A stretch of DNA of 58,333 bases, from positions 1-58,333 of the forward strand of contig JACAER010000028.1 in the NCBI GenBank assembly GCA_013388745.1. The letters are read 5' to 3'. The position numbers and the translations under genes were made by a program. Of this stretch, positions 49,058 through 56,852 are shown in pieces. Origin of the DNA: Chloroflexota bacterium. Lineage in GTDB: Bacteria > Chloroflexota > Anaerolineae > Aggregatilineales > Phototrophicaceae. The notes under the pieces are model-generated. The model was given only the letters and a program-made list of their open reading frames with translations, had not been told where the DNA came from and searched no databases. Every line of letters begins with the position of its first letter. Position 1 is the first letter of the stretch.

Positions 49058-49789
49058 TTAACTCGCTGAACCCTGCTCGCTCGTATCGGGCGGACGCACG
49101 GTGAACATGTAGCCCACACCGCGCTCAGTACGGATATAATGTGGATGATGCGAATCGGCTTCCAGTTTGCGCCGCAGACGGTGCATATGCACGCGCAGTG
49201 TGTCCTCGTACACATCTTCCGACGGCCACACGCGCGCAATCAGCATCCGATTTTCGACCACACGCCCGGCGTTGCGCAGCAGGACGTGCAGCAGGATGGA
49301 TTCGGTCGGCGTCAGGCCGATCGATTTACCCGCCAGCACGATGCGGTTATGCGCGAAGTCGATATTCAAAAACTCATCAACCCGGATCACCGGTTCGCTG
49401 GCGTAATCCAGGCTCGGCATCCGCGCCAGCACAACTTGAATGCGCGCTTCCAGTTCGCGCAGCTCAAAGGGTTTGACGATGAAGTCTTCGGCGTACTTTT
49501 TCAACCCCTGCACGATCGTTTCTGTATCGCTGCTGGAAGTGACGAAAATGATCGGCACATCGGCCATCGATTTCAGTTTGTTGCTCAGGTCGAAGCCGTG
49601 CATTGTCGGCAGCGCCAGGTCAATCAGCGCGATATGCGGCAGACCGCGCGTGCGGATATGTTCCAGCGCTTCTGGCCCATCAGGGAAGGCCGTAACTTCA
49701 TAGCCATGCTTGGTCAGATAATCACTCATCAGTTTGCTGATGCTCTGGTCGTCTTCCACAATCAGCACTCTGGATTTGTTTGCTCTCAT
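49058..49789 (-). CDS. OmpR-family response regulator
   Basis: A 243-residue regulator with an N-terminal receiver (Asp57 in ALIDLALP; acidic pocket Glu-Asp-Asp at 12-14; KPFE loop) and a C-terminal winged helix of OmpR/PhoB type (GLTPTESILLHVLLRNAGRVV, TLRVHMHRLRRKLE, IRTERGVGYMF). It is the first gene of a two-gene operon with the histidine kinase and has a strong promoter upstream. Confidence 0.95.
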   Translation of the reverse strand: MRANKSRVLIVEDDQSISKLMSDYLTKHGYEVTAFPDGPEALEHIRTRGLPHIALIDLALPTMHGFDLSNKLKSMADVPIIFVTSSSDTETIVQGLKKYAEDFIVKPFELRELEARIQVVLARMPSLDYASEPVIRVDEFLNIDFAHNRIVLAGKSIGLTPTESILLHVLLRNAGRVVENRMLIARVWPSEDVYEDTLRVHMHRLRRKLEADSHHPHYIRTERGVGYMFTVRPPDTSEQGSAS

Positions 49790-49832
49790 TGTGAATTATC
49801 CTGACTTGAATATTGTACGATATGTTGTAACA

Positions 49833-49861
49833 AATATACACCACACGTAATATTCTGTCAA
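49833..49861 (-). promoter_or_regulatory. Strong sigma-70 promoter of the two-component operon
   Basis: On the minus strand a perfect -35 TTGACA (49856-49861) and a -10 TATATT (49833-49838) are separated by exactly 17 bases. The response regulator start is 43 bases downstream. Confidence 0.75.
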
Positions 49862-49890
49862 AGATTTCTTTTAACGAATTTTGAAATGCT

Positions 49891-49917
49891 TTGACATTTG
49901 TAACAGGATTGTATGAT
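49891..49917 (+). promoter_or_regulatory. Candidate promoter for the class A PBP-like gene
   Basis: TTGACA (49891-49896) and TATGAT (49912-49917) are both close to consensus, but the spacer is 15 bases, shorter than optimal. It lies 146 bases before the gene start. The 49790-50063 gap has nothing else recognised. Confidence 0.5.
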
Positions 49918-50063
49918 GTCGTATTGAGCCGCACTGGTACACAAGGCGAGAATCGCTATGATTGTAGAAGGGTTTAAGACAAACGGTGCAGCCTATATGT
50001 CCTACACGAGGACGGCTTTCTGCTCGTCCGCTGACCTGAACAAAGATTTTCGAGGATGACGGG

Positions 50064-53021
50064 ATGACGACGATAGTGCAGGTGATACGGCGGCGGCGCA
50101 ACCGGCGCGCGGCGCGCAAAGCGGCCGCCCAGCGCGGGCGCGTGTGGGCGGCGGGGGCGGTTTTTGCCGTCCTGTTGGGGGTGATCGCCCCGCTGATGGG
50201 CGTCTTCGGGCTGGTCGGCTGGTTTTATGTGCGCGCGCTGGCGCTGCTGCCCGCTCCCGAATCGACGATTTACCTTGACCCGCTGGTCGGCGCCACCGAA
50301 TTATACGACCGCGAGGGCCGGCTGCTGCTCTACAGCGTGCTCGACCCGCTCGGCGATGAGCGCGTCTGGCTGACGCTCGACGAGATGCCGCCCTACCTGC
50401 GCCAGGCCACGCTGCTGGCCGAAGACCCCGACTTTTTGCAGACCGCGCGCTTCGACGCCGCCGCAACCTTCAGCCGCCTGTGGGAAAATTTGCTGAGCAG
50501 CAGCCCGCTGCCGGCAGATGCTTCGCTGACCGGGCGGCTGGTGCGCAACGCCATTCTGCCGCAGCCCGATTTTGTCACTTTCGAAAATCGCGCGCTGGAG
50601 ATCGCGCTGGTGGCCGAAATCAACCGCCGTTACACGCCCAACGCCGTGCTGGAATGGCATCTCAACACCAATTACTACGGCCACGATGCTTACGGCATCG
50701 AAGCGGCGGCGCGCGTCTATCTCGGCAAGCGCGCGGCGGAACTCTCGCTGGCGGAAGTCGCGCTGCTGGCCGCCATCCCCACCGCACCCCAGTACAATCC
50801 GCTCGATAACGAACAGGCGGCCTTCGGGCGGCAGAACGACCTGCTGCGCGCGCTCGTCACCAACGGCGACATCACCGAAACCCTGTACAGCAGCGCCATC
50901 AACACCCCGCTGACGATTCAGGCCGACACGCTGCAATCGCCACCGGTGGCGCCGGAATTCGCCGTCTATGCGCGCCGCCAGGCCGAAGAAATGCTCGACG
51001 CCACCGGGCGCGATGGCGCGCGGCTGGTAGCGCGCGGCGGGCTGCGCATCACGACGACGCTCGATCTTGATCTGTACTATCAGGCGGAATGCGCGCTGCG
51101 GGCGCATCTGGCGCAGTTGAACAGTACGCCAGCGCCCACAACAGCGCTGAACGGGCTGCCCTGCGCCGCGGCCGCCGGTCTGCTGCCGGTAACGGCTTCC
51201 GGCGCGCCGCCCGACGAAGGCGCAGTCGTCATACTCAACGCGCAGAGCGGCGAACTGCTGGCGGTCGTCGGGGCGGGCACCCGCAATCTCTACGCGCCAG
51301 GCCCCACGCTCCAGCCCTTTGTCTATTTTCAGGGTTTGGGCAGCGGCCTGTTCACGCCGGCCACGATGCTGCTCGATATTTCGCGGCCTTTTCCCGGCGC
51401 GGCGGCGGGGTTGATTTATCTGCCGGGCACGCGCGACGGTCAATATCGCGGGCCGCTCAGTTTGCGCGAGGCGCTGGCTGTCGGGCTGCTGCCGCCGGCG
51501 GTATATGTCGCCAACACGCTGCAAATCGACAATATTCTCACCAGCGCCCATTTTATCGGCCTCAACAGCCTGAATATCGACGATTATGATCTGTCGCTGC
51601 TGGAACGCGGCGGCGCGGTTTCGGTGCTGGACATGGCCTATGCCTACAGTGTCTTCGCCAATCTGGGGCGCATGTACGGCGTGCAGGTCGAACCGCTGGC
51701 GGCGGGTTTCCGCGTGCGCGACCCCGCCGCCGTGCTGCGCATCGAAGACAGCGACGGCGCGCTGCTGTGGCAGTATGACGATCTGGCACGCCTGCCCACC
51801 AATATTTTCGATCCGGGATTAGGCTACCTGATCAACGATATGCTGGCCGATCGTGAGGCGCGTTGGAGCCTGCTGCCGCGTGACAATGTGCTGGATATGG
51901 TCAATCGCGGCGGCGCGCCGCGTCCGGTGGCCGTCGTTAACGGCGTCACCGGCAGCAGCCACGACGCCTGGACGGTCGGTTATACGCCGCAGATCGTGAC
52001 CGGGGTGCGGCTGGGGCGCGGCGACGGCGGCGACATGCTGCTCGACGCTTATGGGCTGACCGGCGCGGCGCCGCTGTGGCGGGCGCTGATGGATTATGTC
52101 CATGCGCGCGATGCGCTGCCCATCGCCGAATGGCAGCGCCCGCCCAACATCGTCACCATGACCGTCTGCCAGATTTCCGGCCTGCTGCCGACCGCCGCCT
52201 GCCCGACGCATCAGGAAATGTTCCTGCAAAATGTGCAGCCCGCGCAGTTGGATACCTACTGGCAGTCCGTGGTTGTCAACAGCGAGACCGGGCAGTTGGC
52301 GACCAGCAACACGCCCAACGCCCTGCGCCAGACGCGCGTCTTTTTTGTGCCGCCCGCCGACGCGCTCGATTGGTGGCGCGCCAACGGCCAGCCGCTGCCC
52401 CCTACCGAATACGATACGATTGCGCGCCCCAATTTGCTCAGTTCCGCCACCATTTTGCAGCCGCAGGCTTTCGCCTATGTCGGCGGCAGCGTCGATGTGC
52501 GCGGCAGCATCGATACCGCGCAGATGCAGTACTATCAGTTGGCCTATGGCGCGGGCATCAACCCCGACGCCTGGCAGCAGATCGGCGGCCAGCAGACCAG
52601 CTATGTCAGCGGTCAATCGCTCGGCGCGTGGGATACAACGGGGCTGGACGGCATCTATACGCTGCGTCTGAGCGTGGTGCTGAGCGATAACACCGTCGAG
52701 ATCGCCACCGTCTACGTCACGGTCGATAACCTGCCGCCCGCTGTCAGTCTGAGCACCGGCACAGACGGCAGCGGCGCGCCGCGCGTGTATGTGTTCCCCA
52801 CCGATGCGGTGGTGAATGTTGTCGCCGAGGTCAGCGACAACCTGGCGCTCGACCGCGTGGAGTTTTACCACAACGGCGAATTTTTGGGGGCGGACACCGA
52901 ATGGCCGTACCGCGTCGATTGGCCGATCACGCGCACGGGCACAGAGACTTTTACAGCGGTGGCCTTTGACCGCGTGGGCAACAGCGCCGGCGCGGAAATC
53001 GTCGTGGCAATCGGGCGCTGA
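50064..53021 (+). CDS. Class A PBP-like protein with degenerate transpeptidase motifs
   Basis: A 985-residue protein: basic N-terminus, one membrane anchor (about 27-56), a GT51 glycosyltransferase-like domain, a transpeptidase-like domain and C-terminal Ig-like domains (about 790-985). In GT51, Glu120-Asp121 (AEDPDF) and Glu179 (LEIALVAEIN) are kept, but the usual STITQQ is replaced by SLTGRL. In the transpeptidase, the SxxK site reads PTLQ (Pro414 and Gln417), SxN reads GLL (474-476), and KTG reads VTG (628-630), while flanking residues (QPFVY, DAW-VGYTP) still match. It probably cannot acylate, and may act as a scaffold. Confidence 0.88.
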   Translation: MTTIVQVIRRRRNRRAARKAAAQRGRVWAAGAVFAVLLGVIAPLMGVFGLVGWFYVRALALLPAPESTIYLDPLVGATELYDREGRLLLYSVLDPLGDERVWLTLDEMPPYLRQATLLAEDPDFLQTARFDAAATFSRLWENLLSSSPLPADASLTGRLVRNAILPQPDFVTFENRALEIALVAEINRRYTPNAVLEWHLNTNYYGHDAYGIEAAARVYLGKRAAELSLAEVALLAAIPTAPQYNPLDNEQAAFGRQNDLLRALVTNGDITETLYSSAINTPLTIQADTLQSPPVAPEFAVYARRQAEEMLDATGRDGARLVARGGLRITTTLDLDLYYQAECALRAHLAQLNSTPAPTTALNGLPCAAAAGLLPVTASGAPPDEGAVVILNAQSGELLAVVGAGTRNLYAPGPTLQPFVYFQGLGSGLFTPATMLLDISRPFPGAAAGLIYLPGTRDGQYRGPLSLREALAVGLLPPAVYVANTLQIDNILTSAHFIGLNSLNIDDYDLSLLERGGAVSVLDMAYAYSVFANLGRMYGVQVEPLAAGFRVRDPAAVLRIEDSDGALLWQYDDLARLPTNIFDPGLGYLINDMLADREARWSLLPRDNVLDMVNRGGAPRPVAVVNGVTGSSHDAWTVGYTPQIVTGVRLGRGDGGDMLLDAYGLTGAAPLWRALMDYVHARDALPIAEWQRPPNIVTMTVCQISGLLPTAACPTHQEMFLQNVQPAQLDTYWQSVVVNSETGQLATSNTPNALRQTRVFFVPPADALDWWRANGQPLPPTEYDTIARPNLLSSATILQPQAFAYVGGSVDVRGSIDTAQMQYYQLAYGAGINPDAWQQIGGQQTSYVSGQSLGAWDTTGLDGIYTLRLSVVLSDNTVEIATVYVTVDNLPPAVSLSTGTDGSGAPRVYVFPTDAVVNVVAEVSDNLALDRVEFYHNGEFLGADTEWPYRVDWPITRTGTETFTAVAFDRVGNSAGAEIVVAIGR

Positions 53022-53112
53022 GCCGCTTTTTTAGTCTGCCGCCAACGCAATTCTCATCTCGCTATATTATACTTGTGAAATAGTTCACATGAAAATTGCG
53101 AGGAGAAATTCC

Positions 53113-53634
53113 ATGCTGCCTGATATTCGCCCCCTCGATGTGCGCATCACCAATTGGATGTCGCGGCACAGCGTGACGCTGCTGCGCGTCAGTCTGGGCA
53201 TCGTCTTTTTCTGGTTTGGCGCGCTCAAGTTTTTCCCCGATCTCAGCCCGGCGGAGGAATTGGCGACGCGCACCATCAGCACCCTGACCTTCGGCCTGAT
53301 TCAGCCGAATTTGTCGCTGCCGGTGCTGGCGGGCTGGGAAGTGCTGATCGGGCTGGGCTTAATCAGCGGGCGCTACATGCGCGCTACCATTCTGCTGCTC
53401 GGCTTGCAGATGTTGGGCACCATCACGCCGCTGTTCCTGTTCCCGGCTGAAACATTCACACGCTTCCCCTATGCGCCGACGCTGGAAGGCCAGTACATCA
53501 TCAAAAATGTGGTGCTAGTGAGCGCCGCGCTGGTAATCGGCGCGACGGTGCGCGGTGGCGCGCTGGTGGCGCGGCCCGATGCGGCGCAGGAAGCGCTGCA
53601 AAAACAGGCCGAAGAAGAAAAAACGCTCGGCTAA
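53113..53634 (+). CDS. DoxX-like membrane protein
   Basis: A 173-residue integral membrane protein with about four spans. LLRVSLGIVFFWFGALKFFPDLSPAEE is the typical DoxX-family opening, followed by VLAGWEVLIGLGLISGRYMRATILLLGLQM. The tail is charged. The role in the family ranges from thiosulfate:quinone reduction to sulfur or redox stress. The ATG at 53113 has AGGAG seven bases upstream; an in-frame ATG at 53089 lies ahead of that site and is less likely. It converges on a receiver gene. Confidence 0.8.
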   Translation: MLPDIRPLDVRITNWMSRHSVTLLRVSLGIVFFWFGALKFFPDLSPAEELATRTISTLTFGLIQPNLSLPVLAGWEVLIGLGLISGRYMRATILLLGLQMLGTITPLFLFPAETFTRFPYAPTLEGQYIIKNVVLVSAALVIGATVRGGALVARPDAAQEALQKQAEEEKTLG

Positions 53635-53663
53635 ACACAACCCAATTGACATGTTGGATCGCA

Positions 53664-53685
53664 GGGGCGAGTCCTGACTCGCCCC
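53664..53685. repeat. Dispersed GGGGCG palindrome, copy 3 (possible bidirectional terminator)
   Basis: GGGGCGAGTC (53664-53673) pairs with GACTCGCCCC (53676-53685) around a two-base loop, in the 53-base gap between convergent stops. It is placed to end transcription from both sides. Confidence 0.65.
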
Positions 53686-53687
53686 CC

Positions 53688-54056
53688 TCAGCTTTGCAGC
53701 ACTTCGCCCACGATCTGCTTCAACTGCGCGATGTCGAACGGCTTGGCGATATAACCGTCCACATCCTGCATTTTACCGATCACGCGGTTCGCCGGATCCG
53801 TCATCGCCGTCAGCATGATAACCTTATAATTCTCCTGTTTGCGCTGGCCTTTGATCGCGTCTAAAAGCTGCCAACCGCTCATGCCCGGCAGCCCAATATC
53901 CAGCAGAATCAAATCGGGCGTGTTGGTTTCCAGGTACGCCATCGCCTTGCCGCCGTTGTTCGCGTGGTACACCTGCAAACCGATGTCCTCCAGCGCGACC
54001 TGCACCAGCATGGCAATATCTTCTGTGTCTTCTACCAACAGCACACGCTTCGTCAT
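53688..54056 (-). CDS. Single-domain response regulator
   Basis: A 122-residue receiver domain. The acid pocket is Glu9-Asp10 (LLVEDTED), the phospho-acceptor Asp53 (LILLDIGLPGMSG), the switch Thr in VIMLTAM and the Lys in IAKPFD. All key residues are present, unlike the receiver at 35271. GGAGG lies just before the ATG at 54056. It has no kinase next to it. Confidence 0.92.
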   Translation of the reverse strand: MTKRVLLVEDTEDIAMLVQVALEDIGLQVYHANNGGKAMAYLETNTPDLILLDIGLPGMSGWQLLDAIKGQRKQENYKVIMLTAMTDPANRVIGKMQDVDGYIAKPFDIAQLKQIVGEVLQS

Positions 54057-54217
54057 AGCCCCTCCGCAGCTTTTCAGCAGCGCCCACCATATTCCCACTA
54101 CTATACTACAACCTGCCCGCGCCGTAATCACAAATTTCGCCAGGCAGGCTAATCATATAAAATCATAAAAAGGCATCTGGCCGTAAGCGATTTGTACTAG
54201 AACAAAATTACGAAATG

Positions 54218-54226
54218 TGGTATAAT
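54218..54226 (+). promoter_or_regulatory. Extended -10 promoter of ssb
   Basis: TGGTATAAT (54218-54226) is a perfect extended -10 (TGn plus TATAAT). The -35 is poor, as often seen with extended -10 promoters. Transcription would start near 54233, giving a leader of about 90 bases with two hairpins. Confidence 0.65.
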
Positions 54227-54233
54227 TTTTGAC

Positions 54234-54288
54234 ACTCTGAGTTCAACATCAGAGTTTCCAGGCCATCCAATCTCTGTGGCGACACAGA
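54234..54288 (+). promoter_or_regulatory. Two-hairpin leader of ssb
   Basis: ACTCTGA (54234-54240) pairs with TCAGAGT (54249-54255), and TCTGTG (54273-54278) with CACAGA (54283-54288). Both lie between the extended -10 and the ribosome-binding site. They could affect RNA stability or allow autoregulation, which is inference. Confidence 0.4.
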
Positions 54289-54323
54289 TTTGGAATTAGC
54301 ACACGTTCAAGGGAGAGATGACG

Positions 54324-54680
54324 ATGGCAGGCTATCAGCAAATGATCATTGTCGGTAATGTCGGGCGCGATGTCACACTGCGCTATACGCAGTCTGGTGT
54401 GGCTGTCGCCGATTTCAGCGTGGCGGTCACCCGCCGCTTCGGTTCTGGCGAGCAGCGCACAGAAAAAACGCTGTGGGTGCGCGTCACCTGCTGGCGTAAT
54501 CTGGCCGAAATCGCCAACCAGTATGTCAAAAAGGGCACACAGATCATGGTCGTAGGCACGGTAGAGGTCAGCGCCTATCTCGACAAAGCCGGCCAGCCCG
54601 CGGCCACGCTGGAACTCACCGCCGACAACTTCCAACTGCTCGGCAGTCGTGGCGAGGGGCAGCAGGGCGAACGCGGCTAA
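54324..54680 (+). CDS. ssb: Single-stranded DNA-binding protein, stop codon before its acidic tail
   Basis: A 118-residue SSB OB-fold protein (MIIVGNVGRDVTLRYTQSGVAVADFSVAV and TLWVRVTCWRNLAEIANQYVKKGTQIMVVGTV). SSB binds single-stranded DNA as a tetramer. I chose the ATG at 54324, with GGGAG eight bases ahead; an ATG at 54318 is too close to it. The frame stops at TAA 54678-54680, but the same frame continues for 13 codons, ending SDLSDIPF and TAA at 54720-54722. DIPF is the conserved tip that recruits partner proteins. The stop thus separates the OB domain from its tail. Confidence 0.93.
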   Translation: MAGYQQMIIVGNVGRDVTLRYTQSGVAVADFSVAVTRRFGSGEQRTEKTLWVRVTCWRNLAEIANQYVKKGTQIMVVGTVEVSAYLDKAGQPAATLELTADNFQLLGSRGEGQQGERG

Positions 54681-54722
54681 CACGACGCGCCCCCCAGTGA
54701 CCTGAGCGACATCCCCTTCTAA
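54681..54722 (+). other. In-frame SSB C-terminal tail beyond the stop
   Basis: The 13 codons after the SSB stop read HDAPPSDLSDIPF, then TAA. This is the typical acidic tail of SSB, in the same frame as the OB domain. It could be restored by readthrough, or the TAA may be a recent mutation or a sequencing error. Confidence 0.75.
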
Positions 54723-54746
54723 GACACCCCAGTCCGCATTTCCGCA

Positions 54747-54772
54747 GGGGCGCAGCTCACAGGCCGCGCCCC
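54747..54772. repeat. Dispersed GGGGCG palindrome, copy 4
   Basis: GGGGCGC (54747-54753) pairs with GCGCCCC (54766-54772), with a longer and less regular loop than other copies. It lies 25 bases after the second SSB stop and could end the ssb transcript. Confidence 0.5.
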
Positions 54773-54869
54773 CGCCGGCAGTCTTGCGTACTCCCCTTAC
54801 CCTGCGCCATACTCAGTATCCAGAATCGGCATTTTCAATCCACTTTATAACCATTAAGATAGTGGCCTT

Positions 54870-55085
54870 ATGTTGAGCCATGATTTCACCCTCCGCAAAA
54901 AACATCTCGGCTGGCTGCTGCTGGTCGGCGGCGTGCTGGCCTGTATCGCCATCCTCAGCATCGACGTGCTCGATGTGGGGCGTGAAGGCGGCATCGGCCC
55001 GGCGCAGCAGATCGCGCTCGCCGTCTCCGCCCTGGGCGCGCTCATCGGCCTGACGCTCATCCCGCTCGGCGATGACCCTGCATAA
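54870..55085 (+). CDS. Small two-span membrane protein
   Basis: A 71-residue protein with two membrane segments (about 14-32 and 46-65) and a short loop between them. Not recognised. It ends three bases before the glycosyltransferase-like gene, so the two are probably translated together, and it may be a small partner of that protein. Confidence 0.6.
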   Translation: MLSHDFTLRKKHLGWLLLVGGVLACIAILSIDVLDVGREGGIGPAQQIALAVSALGALIGLTLIPLGDDPA

Positions 55086-55088
55086 CCT

Positions 55089-56726
55089 ATGGCAATCTCC
55101 ACTACCGAAACCAACGCGCTGCGCCCCCTGAACCGTGTCCTTTTGGGCGCGGCGCTCATCCTGCTGCTGTTCCACTTCGTCGTCTACATCGTCTACGCCG
55201 CCAATCTGGTCGCCTTCCCGTTCGATTACGATCAGGGCGAAGGCTTTGAACTGGTCGATACGATCATGTTCAGCCGGGGCGAATGGCCGTACCGCGATAC
55301 CAACATCTACCCCTTCTATTCCAGCAATTATCCGCCGCTGTTACACGTGCTGGCAGCGCCGTTTGTCTGGGTCTTTGGCCCGGCCTACTGGTACGGGCGG
55401 CTGCTCGGCTTTCTGGGCACGCTGCTGACAGCGGCGGCCATCAGCTACGCCGTCTACCGTGACGGCCAGCACAAGCTGATCGCGCTGCTGTCCGGGCTGG
55501 CGTTTTTGGCCTCCAACACCATCTATCACATCGGCCCCCTGTTCCGCCAGCACATGACGATGGTGTTGTTCGAAACGCTGGCCGTCGTTTTTCTGGCGCA
55601 CGCCAACGAAATCGCGGACAAAAGCAAACGCCGGCGCACGCTGCTGCTGGGGCTGGGGCTGGTGATCGCGGCGGGCTACACCAAGCAGTTGGCGTATGCC
55701 ACCGCTAGCGCGGTGGGCGTGTTTTTGCTGCTGCGCCAGCCGCGCCGGGCGCTGGTCTGGGGCGCGGGGGCGGCAGCGGTCGGCGTGGGCATCTTCCTGT
55801 GGATCAACATCGCGACCAGCGGCCAATGGTGGCTGCAAACCATCAGTGCCAACATCAACGACTACATCCCCGACCAGATTTTCGGCTTGTTCCGCTTGTG
55901 GTTCGGGCTGCACGGTTTTTTGATCGTGCCGGCGCTGCTCTACGCCGCCTATGAACTGTATTTCAGCCGTCTGTCGCTGTACACGCTGTGGTTCGTCGTG
56001 GCAACGGCCAACAGTGTGACAGCGGGCAAATGGGGCGCGGGCGACAGCTATTTCGCCACCGCCATCGCCGCCATGTGCATCCTCAGCGGCCTGTTCGCGG
56101 CTCGCTGTCTGCGCGGCGAATGGCGTTTCCCGGCCACTTATCTGACGCGCGCGGCGGCGGCTTTGTTTGGGCGTTTCCTGCGCGGCGACTTATGGAAACG
56201 CGCGCTGAGCGGCGCGGCGCTGATCGTCATTCCGCTGTTGTATATCGGCTATGGGCGCGCGACACTGCATATGCCCACCGACGGCTTTTTCTTCGGCGCG
56301 CTGGCGCAGGTCTTGCAGATCACGCCCAACGCCGACAACGGCTTTTACGATTCCGCCGGGCGCATCGCCGGGGGCTATGCCGACATCGGCCACCTGACGA
56401 CAGAGGCCGACATCGCGGCGGGCTGGCACATCGTCGATCTGCTGCGCGCGGTGGATGGGCCGGTGTTGAGCGAAGAAGCGGCCTTTAATCTGTGGGCGGG
56501 GCATGATGTGGTGACCAATCCGACGCAGCTTTTAAACCTGGCAAACAATGGGCTGTTCGATGACCGCGCGCTGGTCGCAATGATCGAAAATCAGGAATTT
56601 GACCTGATTGTGCTGCGCGCGCAGTTTTACCCTGTGCCGGTGCTGGTAGCGATTGACACACATTATGCGCGCAGCGAAACCGTGCGCATGAACGGCTTCG
56701 AGTATATGATTCTGCGCCCGCGATAG
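55089..56726 (+). CDS. Integral membrane glycosyltransferase-like protein (GT39/ArnT-like)
   Basis: A 545-residue protein with about ten membrane spans. The first extracytoplasmic loop carries FDYDQGEGFELVDTIMFSRGEWPYRD, with acidic residues in the place used by the catalytic Asp of polyprenyl-linked C-type glycosyltransferases. YPPLLHVLAAPFVW follows, as in the GT39/PMT-like group. The C-terminal 120 residues form an outside soluble domain. Donor and acceptor cannot be told. It is coupled to the small membrane protein upstream. Confidence 0.72.
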   Translation: MAISTTETNALRPLNRVLLGAALILLLFHFVVYIVYAANLVAFPFDYDQGEGFELVDTIMFSRGEWPYRDTNIYPFYSSNYPPLLHVLAAPFVWVFGPAYWYGRLLGFLGTLLTAAAISYAVYRDGQHKLIALLSGLAFLASNTIYHIGPLFRQHMTMVLFETLAVVFLAHANEIADKSKRRRTLLLGLGLVIAAGYTKQLAYATASAVGVFLLLRQPRRALVWGAGAAAVGVGIFLWINIATSGQWWLQTISANINDYIPDQIFGLFRLWFGLHGFLIVPALLYAAYELYFSRLSLYTLWFVVATANSVTAGKWGAGDSYFATAIAAMCILSGLFAARCLRGEWRFPATYLTRAAAALFGRFLRGDLWKRALSGAALIVIPLLYIGYGRATLHMPTDGFFFGALAQVLQITPNADNGFYDSAGRIAGGYADIGHLTTEADIAAGWHIVDLLRAVDGPVLSEEAAFNLWAGHDVVTNPTQLLNLANNGLFDDRALVAMIENQEFDLIVLRAQFYPVPVLVAIDTHYARSETVRMNGFEYMILRPR

Positions 56727-56732
56727 ACGCAC

Positions 56733-56840
56733 TATCAGAGAAGCTCTAAAAACTCGTCAACCGTCAAACCTGCATCTTTAATGATGTCAGCCGATGAGCA
56801 ACACAGGCCGTAAATTACGGGCTGTGGAGGCGGACTGGCT
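56733..56840 (-). pseudogene. Coding-looking C-terminal remnant
   Basis: In the minus strand this 126-base gap encodes a frame reading VIYGLCCSSADIIKDAGLTV then DEFLELL and a stop, with a clear protein-like composition. No ATG, GTG or TTG starts it upstream, since a stop lies just before it in the same frame inside the next gene. It may be the tail of a lost small gene, such as an antitoxin. Low confidence. Confidence 0.25.
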
Positions 56841-56852
56841 GTATTGATCCGG

